Origin: Serratia marcescens
GTDB taxonomy: Bacteria; Pseudomonadota; Gammaproteobacteria; Enterobacterales; Enterobacteriaceae
Length of the DNA stretch: 55,581 nt
NCBI RefSeq assembly: GCF_001902635.1
Contig: NZ_MJAO01000028.1
Span: 1-55,581 of the forward strand
Reading direction: 5' to 3'
Positions 37,885 through 47,250 of this stretch are shown here, one piece after another (positions within the stretch are counted from its first letter, which is position 1; every line of letters starts with the position of its first letter). A model generated the notes under the pieces. The model ran no database searches and was not told the DNA's origin. It saw nothing but the letters and a program-made list of their open reading frames with translations. Made by a program: the position numbers and the translations under genes.

Positions 37885-39221
37885 GTTCTCAGTACCGCAA
37901 AGAGTTCAAGTTCAGGCTCGCCGAGCATGCCCGGAACGTAAAACATACAGGTCCCACCCTGGAGCATTTCGGTAGCCAGAGGATGAGAGACATCGAGGCT
38001 GAAATACTGGTTTTCCAGACGCAGTGGAATGGCGGCCGGCACATGACGCAGCGGCGTCAGCGGCACACCCACCCGTGAAGAATTGACGATACTCCTGACA
38101 TGATCGGGACTGCCGATCTTGCACTGGCGGGGGAACTGTTCCTGCAGCTGTGCCACAGGCATCGGTGATCGTACGGAGAGGTAGTAATCCGCCCCTTCGC
38201 GCAGACGCGGGTCATGCAGACGGGCCTGCCAGAAGTGAAGCCTGGCATCATGCTCAAGCTCAATCGCTACCACCCGCGACGGCAGGCTGGCTTCCAGCAG
38301 GTCGCCCAGCAGGTCAAAGAGTGGCGGGAAGACGTTATTCAGTTGCTCATGCTGCCAGACAGGGATAGCACTCACCTGGTGTTCCAGCGAGAAAGTCAGC
38401 AGGCTGCCCGCTAGACGTGCCAGTTCCGAGTACAGACGCTCCGGTGGACTCTGCGGGTGACGCTGAAACTGTCCGAGCACAGGTTCTGCGCTGTTCAGGG
38501 CATTGAGTAGCCAGAACAGAGACACATCAGCCACGGCAAAATCGGCCATGCGCTCGTTACTTTCACGACGCATGTCCATCAGGCGACTCAGACGGGCACG
38601 CAGTTGCGTCATCAGCTGTTCCATCTGGGTCACCAGCCAGCGGCTGCCCTGCAGAGCCAGCAGTGGCGGAAGAAAGGTTTCATCGAGTGCCCAGCTCCCC
38701 TGTGAATCCTGCTGCAGACGGGTGACCGGACAGGTCAGATAATCACTGTTGTTCTGATGGGCGAAACGCAGAGTCAGCTCGGGCTGCATTACTGCAATCT
38801 GGCGAGTATCGTCCCCAAAGGTGTTGCGGACATCACGCCAGCGCTGACGATAACGCACAGGACGCTCGGCCACCTCATCGGGTTTAAGGCAGTTGCCGCC
38901 ATTCGCCCGCAGCAGCGGAAGCGCCAGAACCACCACCACGTCCTGTGATTCACCTTCAAGCGCCAGCACCGGCGGCAGGTCATCGGCATTATCCGTGTCG
39001 ATAAGCGTGCCGTCGGGGAAACGGATATGAAGGTGACGGGCCTGCAGGCGGCCCAGTTTCAGTGCATCCGGTTCGAAAGTGGCATCAATCATCCCCCAGG
39101 GATGGGAGAGGCCCAGTCGGGCGATGCATTCCGCAGACCAGGCCGCATAGGCGGCCTGTTGCTGGAAGTGCTGGGGAGAGACCATGATGCCCCTGCCCCA
39201 TAACGGTTGTTCCGTTTTCAT
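37881..39221 (-). CDS. tssK: T6SS baseplate adaptor TssK
   Basis: Trimeric adaptor that connects the baseplate wedges to the membrane complex. The 446-residue protein opens with WGRGIMVSPQHFQQQAAYAAW, the signature of TssK, followed by the shoulder and neck regions and the C-terminal domain (RVGVPLTPLRHVPAAIPLRLENQYFSLDVSHPLA). Length is typical. It lies 17 bases after tssC and its stop overlaps tssL. Confidence 0.94.
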   Translation of the reverse strand: MKTEQPLWGRGIMVSPQHFQQQAAYAAWSAECIARLGLSHPWGMIDATFEPDALKLGRLQARHLHIRFPDGTLIDTDNADDLPPVLALEGESQDVVVVLALPLLRANGGNCLKPDEVAERPVRYRQRWRDVRNTFGDDTRQIAVMQPELTLRFAHQNNSDYLTCPVTRLQQDSQGSWALDETFLPPLLALQGSRWLVTQMEQLMTQLRARLSRLMDMRRESNERMADFAVADVSLFWLLNALNSAEPVLGQFQRHPQSPPERLYSELARLAGSLLTFSLEHQVSAIPVWQHEQLNNVFPPLFDLLGDLLEASLPSRVVAIELEHDARLHFWQARLHDPRLREGADYYLSVRSPMPVAQLQEQFPRQCKIGSPDHVRSIVNSSRVGVPLTPLRHVPAAIPLRLENQYFSLDVSHPLATEMLQGGTCMFYVPGMLGEPELELFAVLRT

Positions 39222-39238
39222 CGGCTTCCTGCCTTACT

Positions 39239-40780
39239 TTACGCTTTCGCCTTCGGCATCTGGGAAACCAGCGACAGATTGACATCCATGCCTTCCACCT
39301 GGAAGTGCGGTACGGCGTACAGCTTCACGCGGAAGAAGCCCGGATTGTCCTCAATGTCTTCCACCACCACTTTCGCGTCGCGCAGCGGGTGAGAGGCCTG
39401 CAGCTCGTCGCCCGGGTCGGTCATTTCGGTCACCAGACCGCGAACCCAGGTATTGAGCTCCAGCTCCAGCAAACGACGGTCCTTGGTGGTCCCGATGTTT
39501 TCACGCTGAATCAGCTTCAGGTAGTGCGCGATGCGCGACAGCAGGAAGATGTACGGCAGACGCGAGTTGATACGGCTGTTGGCCGTTGCATCTGCGGTGT
39601 CATACAGCGCAGGTTTCTGGGTCGAGTTCGCCGAGAAGAAGCAGGAGTAATCGCGGTTCTTGTAGTAGGACAGCGGGATGAAACCGAGGTTGGCGAATTC
39701 AAATTCGCGGGTCTCGGGGATCATCACCTCGGACGGGATCTTCACCTGATTACCAGTGCCCAGGTCATACAGATGGATTGGCAGATCCTGGACGGCACCA
39801 CCGGCCTGCGGGCCACGGATTTGTACACACCAGCCGTTGTTGATGAAGCTGCGAACCATGTTGGATGCGAACGCAAACGAAGCGTTGGTCCACAGATATT
39901 TATCGTGGTCCGGGCCTTTCACTTCTTCCACGTAGTTGAAGCTACGCACCGGCACAGTGTCCGGGCCATACGGCAGGCGACCCAGCACGCGCGGCATCAC
40001 CAGGCCGATATAGCGGGCATCGTCCGTCTCGCGGAAGGATTTCCACTTGATATACTCCGCACGGTCGAAGTAGTTACCAATGTCCTTGATGGCCGCAACT
40101 TCCTCCATTGAGTCCTTGAGGAAAAATTTCGGGCCGGCAGAGCCGATAAACGGCATATGCGCTGCGGCAGACACTTTTGAAATGTTGCGCAGCAGGGCGA
40201 CATCCTGCGCAGACGCATCAAATTCGTAGGCAGAAATCAGCGCGGCAATCGGTTCTCCACCCGGTGTATCGTATTCATCGATATATGTATGTTTATACAG
40301 TCCACTCTGGATGATTTCCGGACTGTCTTCGAAGTCCTGACGCAGGTCTTCTTTTGACATATCCAACAGCTCAACCTTCACGTTCTGACGGAAATCCGTT
40401 TTGTCGACCAGGGATTTCACGCCGCGCCACAGGCTCTCCACCGCCTGGAATTCTTCGCTGTGCATTACCGCATCGAGCTGACGGCTAATCTGGTAGTCCA
40501 GCTCCGCGATATGATGATCAATCAGGTTTTTGTCGAGTTTTTCAACTTTTGAGCCCGCTTTCGTCAGGCACTCCAGGAACACCTGCATGCCGGCCGTTAA
40601 ACGTTCATCCGCAGTCGCATCCGACATCGCCTGCGCGTCCTGCCAGATATCCAGCGCACTCAGCTCAGAGACCGGGTTCAGGTTGATTTTTTCAAACAGG
40701 GACGCATAAACACCACCCGCAGCAGGACGCTCCAGCACCACGCTTTCGCCACCAGCCGCATTCTCATTTTTTACCGACAT
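39239..40780 (-). CDS. tssC: T6SS sheath large subunit TssC
   Basis: Builds the contractile sheath together with TssB. The 513-residue protein has the conserved YQISRQLDAVMHSEEFQAVESLWRGVKSLV, DTPGGEPIAALISAYEFD, FIGSAGPKFF, GLVMPRVLGRLPYG, FANLGFIPLSYYKNRDYSCFFSANSTQKP and a C-terminal FRVKLYAVPHFQVEGMDVNLSLVSQMPK. An ATG at 40786 gives a longer frame, but AGGA lies 8 bases before the ATG at 40780, which is preferred. Located 39 bases after tssB. Confidence 0.96.
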   Translation of the reverse strand: MSVKNENAAGGESVVLERPAAGGVYASLFEKINLNPVSELSALDIWQDAQAMSDATADERLTAGMQVFLECLTKAGSKVEKLDKNLIDHHIAELDYQISRQLDAVMHSEEFQAVESLWRGVKSLVDKTDFRQNVKVELLDMSKEDLRQDFEDSPEIIQSGLYKHTYIDEYDTPGGEPIAALISAYEFDASAQDVALLRNISKVSAAAHMPFIGSAGPKFFLKDSMEEVAAIKDIGNYFDRAEYIKWKSFRETDDARYIGLVMPRVLGRLPYGPDTVPVRSFNYVEEVKGPDHDKYLWTNASFAFASNMVRSFINNGWCVQIRGPQAGGAVQDLPIHLYDLGTGNQVKIPSEVMIPETREFEFANLGFIPLSYYKNRDYSCFFSANSTQKPALYDTADATANSRINSRLPYIFLLSRIAHYLKLIQRENIGTTKDRRLLELELNTWVRGLVTEMTDPGDELQASHPLRDAKVVVEDIEDNPGFFRVKLYAVPHFQVEGMDVNLSLVSQMPKAKA

Positions 40781-40819
40781 CAGCATCTTCCTTTTTAATC
40801 CGTTAAATCATCGTGACCG

Positions 40820-41320
40820 TTATGACTGTTTAGGTGCGAGAGCAGACAGCTCTGAGCGGAGTTCTGCGCTTAATGCCGGGTCGAGCAGAATTTTTTCCAG
40901 CTCCTTTCGGAATGCCTGGTTATCCAGAAGGTTGGCCTTGAGATCACGGAGTAAATTGCGCATGGAAAGCATGGCCTTCAGCTGAGGGATTTGCCGGGAA
41001 ACCTGCTCCGGGGTGAAATCCTTCATGCTCTGGAATGTCAGACTGATATTGTCTTCGCTGCCGTCATCAGCAAGCGTGTTTTTAACGGTCAGATTGACGT
41101 TTGGGGAATATTCGGATAACACTGAATCGAAATTATTCTTATTCAAATCAACCTTATGGCGCTCTGATAGCGGCGCAGACTCCTGGCCATTACTGAAGTC
41201 GCCCGCCACCAGCAATTTCAGGGGGAGCTCCGTTTTCTTGCTCGCTCCACCAGTATGCAAATCGAGTTTGAGATTAATACGCGCTTTAGGGATTTCGGAC
41301 TGAAAGGAAGAGTTAGACAT
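40820..41320 (-). CDS. tssB: T6SS sheath small subunit TssB
   Basis: Partner of TssC in the contractile sheath. The 166-residue protein has RINLKLDLHTGGASKKTELPLKLLVAGDFSNG, LSFQSMKDFTPEQVSRQIPQLKAMLSMRNLLRDLKANLLDNQAFRKELEKIL, the canonical TssB pattern. It is the first gene of the T6SS run, with about 700 gene-free bases upstream that should contain the main promoter. Confidence 0.96.
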   Translation of the reverse strand: MSNSSFQSEIPKARINLKLDLHTGGASKKTELPLKLLVAGDFSNGQESAPLSERHKVDLNKNNFDSVLSEYSPNVNLTVKNTLADDGSEDNISLTFQSMKDFTPEQVSRQIPQLKAMLSMRNLLRDLKANLLDNQAFRKELEKILLDPALSAELRSELSALAPKQS

Positions 41321-42017
41321 GGCTGTCCCTGTTCTACGGAGTAATAGAAACGGTCAATGCCACTGAGAAATAAATAAAGAATACTGAATATTGCCAGAAC
41401 AACCGCCCCCGCTCACGCTATCCAACGCAAGTCAACAATCGGGGACAAAAGCGGGCACAATCCATTCACCAGCTAGCATGACGCGTGTTTTAAGCGTTTA
41501 TCTGAAATCAAGGAATTCGGATAAATACCTATAGATGGAGTGTAGAAATATTAGGATTGCGATTGGAACACCTTAAATGTAACAAAATAATACAAATTAA
41601 TGAGTTTAACAAAATAAGATCATCAGATTGATTTATCAGAACTTTCTCAGAATAACACCGCAATACGCATGGAATAAGGGCGCGCAGGAAATGATCAATT
41701 TGATAAGGGGACAATAAGTGCACAAAAAATCACCAATTGCGCGAAATATCTGATTTTTTATTTTTATCAAAAATGAGAGGCCGGGCATCACTGATGCCAA
41801 TGAAAAATTGACCACTCGCCTGAGCCTTCACTCTCTTTATTACTCACTTAAATGATACTTATTACTTTCATCAAAAAAGGAAATGTCACAATTGAGCTTT
41901 ATGTATGCCTCATACCCGTGCCAGTGATATGTGTACCTCAGGAACAACGCCGTTCAGGTTACGGAAAGAAGGGGTCGAACAGTGATGAAGTTTGCTACCA
42001 GGTTGAAAATGTTTGTC
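41321..42017. other. Upstream region of the T6SS gene run
   Basis: About 700 AT-rich bases without a convincing gene; a short frame at 41852-42061 has no supporting features. The main T6SS promoter (minus strand) is expected here. I could not place confident -35/-10 boxes, and no -24/-12 motif for sigma-54 was clear. Confidence 0.5.
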
Positions 42018-42626
42018 CTATTGCTCAGGTTGTAATGCGATCCAATTCGACTCCTGTATGACGGCAGGGAGAGCGTAGGTCTGGAAAACCTCTGTACATG
42101 CTGACAGGTTGCCCGTCACCAGAAACTCAACCGGCGCAACCAGTTTGCCCTCATCCGAAAATCCACCGGTCAGCGCCGACTTCCTTACCAGCAGTGCGGC
42201 TGTATCACCGTATTCTTCGGCCAGGGCTTCCTGGCCCCAGTCACCATCACTGACCACCGCATTGATCCATCCCTGTGATTTTAGTTTCTCAATGGCGAAC
42301 GTCAGCCGATGCAGATCCGACTGCATAGGAACCGGCGCGCTGCAGGATCCCCACAGATATTCCAGTCTATGATGCAAGCTTGCGCTAAGACCTTTCTGGC
42401 GCCCCAGCGCCAGTAATCCCTCAATATCGGATGCTATCGCACGCGGGAACCTTTTTTGCTTATACGCCACAGCCAGCCAGCGCAGCAAAAATGCATGCGT
42501 GCTGAGCAGCGACAGCGCCTGACCTTCCTGCTGGGCGGTACGTAAGGCGACCAGAGCGCACCATGCAAAATGTGCCAGTACCGTGACGGTTTGTTCCGGG
42601 GGTAAAGTATCGTGAGTTTTTTTCAT
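42018..42626 (-). CDS. DUF2913 family protein
   Basis: A 202-residue protein with the family pattern: LAHFAWCALVALRTAQQEGQALS, AFLLRWLAVAYKQKRFPRAIASDIEGLLALGRQKGL, LTFAIEKLKSQGWINAVVSDGDW. DUF2913 proteins occur in enteric and Vibrio genomes, often in accessory regions; their function is not known. No signal peptide or membrane helix. It is oriented with the T6SS but separated from tssB by 700 bases. Confidence 0.8.
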   Translation of the reverse strand: MKKTHDTLPPEQTVTVLAHFAWCALVALRTAQQEGQALSLLSTHAFLLRWLAVAYKQKRFPRAIASDIEGLLALGRQKGLSASLHHRLEYLWGSCSAPVPMQSDLHRLTFAIEKLKSQGWINAVVSDGDWGQEALAEEYGDTAALLVRKSALTGGFSDEGKLVAPVEFLVTGNLSACTEVFQTYALPAVIQESNWIALQPEQ

Positions 42627-42899
42627 TCATGAATTATATCGGCGCCGCAGACATCGGGGAAGACCAGGTTAACTGCCCCCATTAATTAGAGGAGCCATTA
42701 CTTTCCCGGACAAGTCCCCTCTGTTCTCGCTGTTACTAGTGGCTCTGCCATTGCCTTAACATGCGCGGTAAACTGGTTAAAGGAGGTTTCCCTGAGCAAC
42801 GCGGTTGATAATCATCTGTGTTGTACTCGTTACGCCAGTGCAGACGGTACCACCCACCTTTTACCATGCGTCAACGATGATGACCTTAGGCTCCTGTAG

Positions 42900-43260
42900 T
42901 GCACTGTCGGTCAGTTGCGGGTTTCGCCTTGTACTCAGAGTATCGTGATTCATCAGCAGCACCATTTTTGCATTCTGGCACGCCAGCCACCTCCCATATC
43001 CAGCGTAACAGCGTCGGCGGTGAATTCTGGCATGCCCGCTGAAGCTGACGTGAATACTCGCCCGTTCGCTACCAGGTCTCTGCTTGACCGTGTAAAATCA
43101 ACGCGTGGTAATCAGCCAGGGTTTCACGGTACGGCAGCACCAGCGTAAAGCTGAACGCCGCCAGTCGCGGATAATGGTCAACAGCCTGTTGCAGAAATGC
43201 GCGTGTGTTAGCGACATCGGCAGTATTACCACCAGATAGAACTGGTGAAAATTTGTTCAT
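42900..43260 (-). pseudogene. Decayed inovirus Gp2/YfjJ-like gene
   Basis: From the ATG at 43260 the frame reads MNKFSPVLSGGNTADVANTRAFLQQAVDHYPRLAAFSF and runs into a stop at 43069 after QAETW. The same frame continues past the stop with RTGEYSRQLQRACQNSPPTLLRWIWEVA, and after a frameshift with KMVLLMNHDTLS, the order expected of Gp2/YfjJ-type proteins. The remainder is missing. An intact relative lies at 46069-46692. The 270 bases between this remnant and the DUF2913 gene hold nothing identifiable. Confidence 0.55.
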
Positions 43261-43531
43261 GAAATATGTTCCCAATAATGGATGAAAAATTGCTGATTTA
43301 TTTAACGCAGTAGGAAGAAATGAAAACAAGCATGTACCTTGCACAAAAACCGGTCTGATGCTACCCCACCCGCTCCAATTTTGATTAAAAATCAATCAAG
43401 CATCTGAAGAGGAATGTTCACCGGCTACCGGTTAATGGAAGTTCAACCGGAGTTTTTCCGCACTCGTTTTGCTTACCGCTTTGCTTTATCCTGATGCGTA
43501 TGTTCCTGATACAGTAAATTGAGTGATTACA

Positions 43532-45121
43532 ATGAGTAACCTGAACAACTACCCGGTAGAAGCTTTTCCTTCGGTTTTACGTGATGTGATTAATGCGTTA
43601 CATGAAGACACCCTTATTCCCATAGAAATGATTGGCAGCACAGTTCTGGCAGCATTATCTCTGTCCCTGCAACCTCTTATGGACGTGGCCTCTCCCTTCG
43701 GAAATAAAAAGCCAGAGCCCTGCTCTCTTTATTTTCTGACGCTCGCAAAATCCGGTGAGGGGAAAAGTCCCCTCCGTGAATTGCTCATGACCCCCTTCGA
43801 TGAATTTGCTTCTGAGATGCACGAGGAATATGAAGATTTACTTGATGTCTACAAAAAAGACCATGCTATCTGGTCATCAAAAGAAAAAGCATTAAATCGT
43901 AATTATCAGAAAGCAGTAAAGAATGGTGGGGAGGATGAGGTTGAAGAACTTCTTCTGCGCGAGCATCAGGCTGCTGAACCGAAAAAACCCAGAGCGTTTG
44001 AAATGTTTTATGAAGATGCAACGCCAGAAGGTATCATTCAGGGACTCAGTGAATACCCCTACGCAGGTGTATTTGCAGATGAAGCTATTACCTTCTTTAC
44101 CGGCCAGTTAAAAAACAACCTCGGATTACTCAATAAAATATGGAAAAACGAACCTCTTTCGCTCTCACGTAAAAAAGAAGGCACTGTCCGTCTTAACGCA
44201 TATCTGACATTTCTTCTTATGGTTCAGCCTGAAGTATTTGAAGAGTATCTGGAAAGACATGGAAAAAAAGCTGTATCTAGCGGATTCCTTGCCCGTTTTT
44301 TATTTACAGAAACAGTAAGCACTATAGGCCAAAGAAGAATAAGCCTGAACCAGGATAATTCAAGACAAGCACTGGGCAACCTATTCACTCATTTAAATAA
44401 ATTTTTGAAAGAGCAAAAGGAACATTTTTACGACACCAGCAAATCTAAAAAGACACTAACATTAACTGAGGATGCTAAAAAATTATTTGAAGGGAAAGTA
44501 AGCCAGTATCAATTGAATATATCCCAAAACCAGTGCTGGGAGCACATCCCGGAATTCGTGTCTAAAGCAGGCAGTCAGGCAATACGCATGGCCGCAATTT
44601 TTGATTGTTATTCTGAAAGTGATATATCAGAACAATATTTAAAGAACGCATTTACGGTTACTGAGTGGCACCTTAATCAGGCAGCCAGGTATTTTTATAA
44701 ACTAAGTGCGCAGTATCAACTTCAGCAGGACGTATACCTGTTGTACGACTGGATAAAAAATCGCTTTGCTAATCCGACAGGTGTCATGAAAGTCACTAAT
44801 TTTCAAACAGGGCAAGTGACTAATGTAAGACTTAATCCCTGGCAGCCGTTCTTAAAGAATGAACTGGAGACACATGGTCCCTCCAGACTCAGAAGAATTG
44901 AACGTTTAACACCTGCACTCAACCAACTCATTCAGCTCGGTCTGATTGTCACAATATGCTACCCACCACAACGTGCCATTTATATTGCCATGGCCGGTAC
45001 GAATATGAATGGTTATATTTGTGCAAACAACCCATTCTTCGCAAACTTCATTGCGGTTGAATACAAAAATAATGCCACCACACCGCTAAGTGGTTATGAT
45101 TCCACTAGGCTGCAATGGTAG
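43532..45121 (+). CDS. YfjI-like DUF3987 protein
   Basis: A 529-residue protein of the YfjI family found in cryptic prophages and satellite elements. It has a primase-helicase-like ATPase region: YFLTLAKSGEGKSP (P-loop-like, about residues 71-84), DATPEGIIQGL, and FADEAITFF, a Walker B-like segment. It probably acts in element replication; the exact activity is unknown. A GTG at 43523 and an ATG at 43532 are both in frame; the ATG has GAGTG upstream and is preferred. AT-richer than backbone genes. Confidence 0.8.
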   Translation: MSNLNNYPVEAFPSVLRDVINALHEDTLIPIEMIGSTVLAALSLSLQPLMDVASPFGNKKPEPCSLYFLTLAKSGEGKSPLRELLMTPFDEFASEMHEEYEDLLDVYKKDHAIWSSKEKALNRNYQKAVKNGGEDEVEELLLREHQAAEPKKPRAFEMFYEDATPEGIIQGLSEYPYAGVFADEAITFFTGQLKNNLGLLNKIWKNEPLSLSRKKEGTVRLNAYLTFLLMVQPEVFEEYLERHGKKAVSSGFLARFLFTETVSTIGQRRISLNQDNSRQALGNLFTHLNKFLKEQKEHFYDTSKSKKTLTLTEDAKKLFEGKVSQYQLNISQNQCWEHIPEFVSKAGSQAIRMAAIFDCYSESDISEQYLKNAFTVTEWHLNQAARYFYKLSAQYQLQQDVYLLYDWIKNRFANPTGVMKVTNFQTGQVTNVRLNPWQPFLKNELETHGPSRLRRIERLTPALNQLIQLGLIVTICYPPQRAIYIAMAGTNMNGYICANNPFFANFIAVEYKNNATTPLSGYDSTRLQW

Positions 45122-45242
45122 TGATTGTTGCTACAATGTTCAAAAAACATTGGTGTCGTATGTGGAGTCCATTCGTCCGGTGAGATTCTGCTGATGACCG
45201 GAAGCCAGCCAAGGAAGGAGAGTTTTTTCATTACAGCCTGCC

Positions 45243-45275
45243 AAAGTTGCTAAAATTCACTCCTTTAGCAACTTT
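45243..45275. repeat. 12-bp perfect inverted repeat downstream of yfjI-like gene
   Basis: AAAGTTGCTAAA (45243-45254) and TTTAGCAACTTT (45264-45275) flank a 9-base loop. It may be an operator or a bidirectional terminator; there is no long T tract on either side. Confidence 0.7.
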
Positions 45276-45420
45276 AGCTGCACCATTAGGAAGATAAGGT
45301 ACACCACATGCACAGAATTTACACAATGGTAAACCGCAACACATTACGTCAACGTTGGCTTAAGTGACTGTTATACCATGCCAAATTGTTATGGAATTGT
45401 TATCATGACTCACAAAAAAC

Positions 45421-45495
45421 CACTGGTGAGTTAAGTGCTTTTTATCTGCAGTATTGGACCAGTGATTATTTAACTCACTATCATCGCTGAGTTAA
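45421..45495. repeat. Three TGAGTTAA boxes between yfjI-like gene and alpA
   Basis: TGAGTTAA occurs at 45427-45434 and 45488-45495, and its reverse complement at 45470-45477. The first two also carry CACTGG (45421) and CCAGTG (45459) in matching inverted arrangement. The rest of the 45122-45737 gap has no gene. The boxes look like binding sites for a regulator of the element. Confidence 0.6.
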
Positions 45496-45737
45496 CACCC
45501 TCCGTCGTTTATTCTCGAAATTCAGTTTAGTTTATTCAAAAAAGCTGTAACCGAGAACCTGCAAGGTGAATATAAAACATTCGCACAGGCTCTCATTATA
45601 AATACACAAGAATAATTAGCGTATACCTTTCTATAAAACCTTAACAACCCTGATAACAAACAGAGTTACTTAAATATTTAAAATTCACACGAGAGTTTAT
45701 GGGGAAGTTAATTATACAATGCGCACATCAGGATGCA

Positions 45738-45947
45738 TTATGCACGGGACTCGGCAATACGTTTCTGAACCCAGCCCTCAACCTCACTTTTAAGCCAGCG
45801 CGAACTACGCCCCAGTTTAATCGGCTTTGGGAACAAACCATCCTGTATTAACTTGTAAAACCATTTATCACTGCACCCGGTATATTCCGTAATGAATGCC
45901 ATGTCGACCATCTTATCACTGAGCAGGCTTTGGGTTGTATCTGTCAT
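45738..45947 (-). CDS. alpA: AlpA family excision/transcription regulator
   Basis: A 69-residue helix-turn-helix protein of the AlpA/excisionase type. It reads VDMAFITEYTGCSDKWFYKLIQDGLFPKPIKLGRSSRWLKSEVEGWVQKRI, the MerR-like HTH with wing typical of AlpA, which activates the integrase gene in CP4-57. The ATG at 45947 is preferred over the longer frame to 45989. In this island the integrase is almost 40 kb away, so control would be in trans. Confidence 0.88.
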   Translation of the reverse strand: MTDTTQSLLSDKMVDMAFITEYTGCSDKWFYKLIQDGLFPKPIKLGRSSRWLKSEVEGWVQKRIAESRA

Positions 45948-46068
45948 GACGATATCTCTCTGTCTTAAGGGAATGAAAGACAGGAACACCAGTAGCGATA
46001 GATTTATCGTTAATCTGGTACTCCGTCATAACATTCCCTTCGCCAGTAGAAAAATACCTATTACGTCA

Positions 46069-46692
46069 TCAGTACTGACTGCAGCCAAAGTTACGTTGAC
46101 CATCTGAATTGTCTTTGCTGTAGTCCTTGGCAAGATAGTTAAGCCTGTCAGTGGCATTGGATAACTGAGCCATATAGTCATTGTGTTTTTTACTCAGGTG
46201 GTAGTAGCAATTAGCCGGAAACTCCACCAGAGGATAATACTGCTGATGGTTAGCCACGGTATTCAACCCCAGCGCCCTTACCCAGGCCTCCATAATCATC
46301 ATGGCCAGATTATGGGTATATTCCCCATTCGTGTGGGTATAACTTCCTGGATAAGCATACGCTTCGCGATTAAAGAGTAAGGCCACGTGATAATGTTTCT
46401 TACCAAGCTCGTTAAACTCCCTTGCCCAGATATGTCGAACACGGCATGGATGAACTCGTTTACCTGCATGTTGTTTTTTCAGTAAGTCAGCTTCAATCTG
46501 TGCTTTTAGGGAAACAACGAAACGGGTGACTATACCTGAGTCGTTCTTATAGGAGCCTGTTTCAATCTCAGGTAAACGAAGATCTACCCTCAGGACCATT
46601 ACGCGGGGATATTCATTCAGGGCTTTAGTGATAGTTTCCTGAATACGTTTAACGTAATTCTTATTCAGTGTACCGTAGCTGTTAATATTCAT
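46069..46692 (-). CDS. Inovirus Gp2-like (YagK/YfjJ) protein
   Basis: A 207-residue protein with RVMVLRVDLRLPEIE, VRHIWAREFNELGKKHYHVALLFNREAYAY and CYYHLSKK, the pattern of the YagK/YfjJ C-terminal domain related to inovirus Gp2 replication proteins. The HYHVALLFN segment resembles the HUH-type strand of rolling-circle Rep proteins, an inference. The ATG at 46692 is preferred over the longer frame to 46737. It is transcribed toward alpA, 121 bases away. Confidence 0.8.
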   Translation of the reverse strand: MNINSYGTLNKNYVKRIQETITKALNEYPRVMVLRVDLRLPEIETGSYKNDSGIVTRFVVSLKAQIEADLLKKQHAGKRVHPCRVRHIWAREFNELGKKHYHVALLFNREAYAYPGSYTHTNGEYTHNLAMMIMEAWVRALGLNTVANHQQYYPLVEFPANCYYHLSKKHNDYMAQLSNATDRLNYLAKDYSKDNSDGQRNFGCSQY

Positions 46693-46959
46693 GGGTAATG
46701 ACCTTATGTGAGTGAGTTTGTTCAATAGGATATACACAGACAGTAATAAATTACTTTCTGACAGGTAGATTAATATCAGGGATATGAGAGAATTCGAATG
46801 GGTGTTATTGATGTGACATCAGGCATCGTCTTATAGATTGAGTATGTCCATTGAGCTAGTGAACCATCTGATATTACACATACCTAATACGCTTATTAAT
46901 ATACTCATGCAAACACTAACAAGTGTATCCATATTAATATATTACCAACCCGACAAGTA

Positions 46960-46987
46960 TTGACGTATATTTATAGAAAAATACAAT
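46960..46987 (+). promoter_or_regulatory. Candidate promoter for the yfjP-like gene run
   Basis: TTGACG (46960-46965) and TACAAT (46982-46987) are separated by 16 bases in an AT-rich setting. It would give a leader of about 255 bases that includes the hairpin at 47201. Confidence 0.4.
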
Positions 46988-47200
46988 AGAAGAAGAAAAC
47001 ACTTTAACTCCGTGTTTTTACATCAGATAATTGTTTGTTTTTACTCTCAAGTTAGCACTCGTTTCACATATAATAGTCAGCTAAAAACTGGTCTGTTACA
47101 CCTGCTCTGTATTCCCCCAAACGGTCCTCTTAACAGGAACAACTCACGTCCCTCAAAAATTACATTCAAAAAAATTTTAGACCTATATTACCAATGTGAG

Positions 47201-47229
47201 AACGGCAGCAGAAATGCTGCCGTTTTGTT
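47201..47229 (+). terminator. Intrinsic terminator in the yfjP leader
   Basis: AACGGCAGC (47201-47209) and GCTGCCGTT (47216-47224) form a perfect 9-bp stem with loop AGAAAT, followed by TTGTTATTT. It ends only about 20 bases before the GTG start of the next gene, so it is either the end of an upstream transcript or an attenuator. Confidence 0.75.
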
Positions 47230-47250
47230 ATTTCACTCACGGAGGTTAAT

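Larger units (their letters stand above)
46693..47250. other. Divergent intergenic region before the yfjP-like gene
   Basis: About 560 very AT-rich bases separating the Gp2-like gene from the plus-strand gene run. It contains a candidate promoter at 46960-46987 and a hairpin terminator at 47201-47229. No coding frame is supported. Confidence 0.5.

Noticed and set aside
41321..41850. Sigma-54 (-24/-12) promoter for the T6SS run
   Set aside because: No site with properly spaced GG and GC elements was found on the minus strand, and weak matches were not better than chance.
41852..42061. A 69-codon frame upstream of the T6SS
   Set aside because: Mixed composition, no family pattern, and it overlaps the end of the DUF2913 gene on the other strand.
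42640..42900. Possible IS3-type transposase remnant
   Set aside because: One translated stretch looked vaguely transposase-like, but no terminal repeats, no consistent frame and no catalytic motif could be shown.
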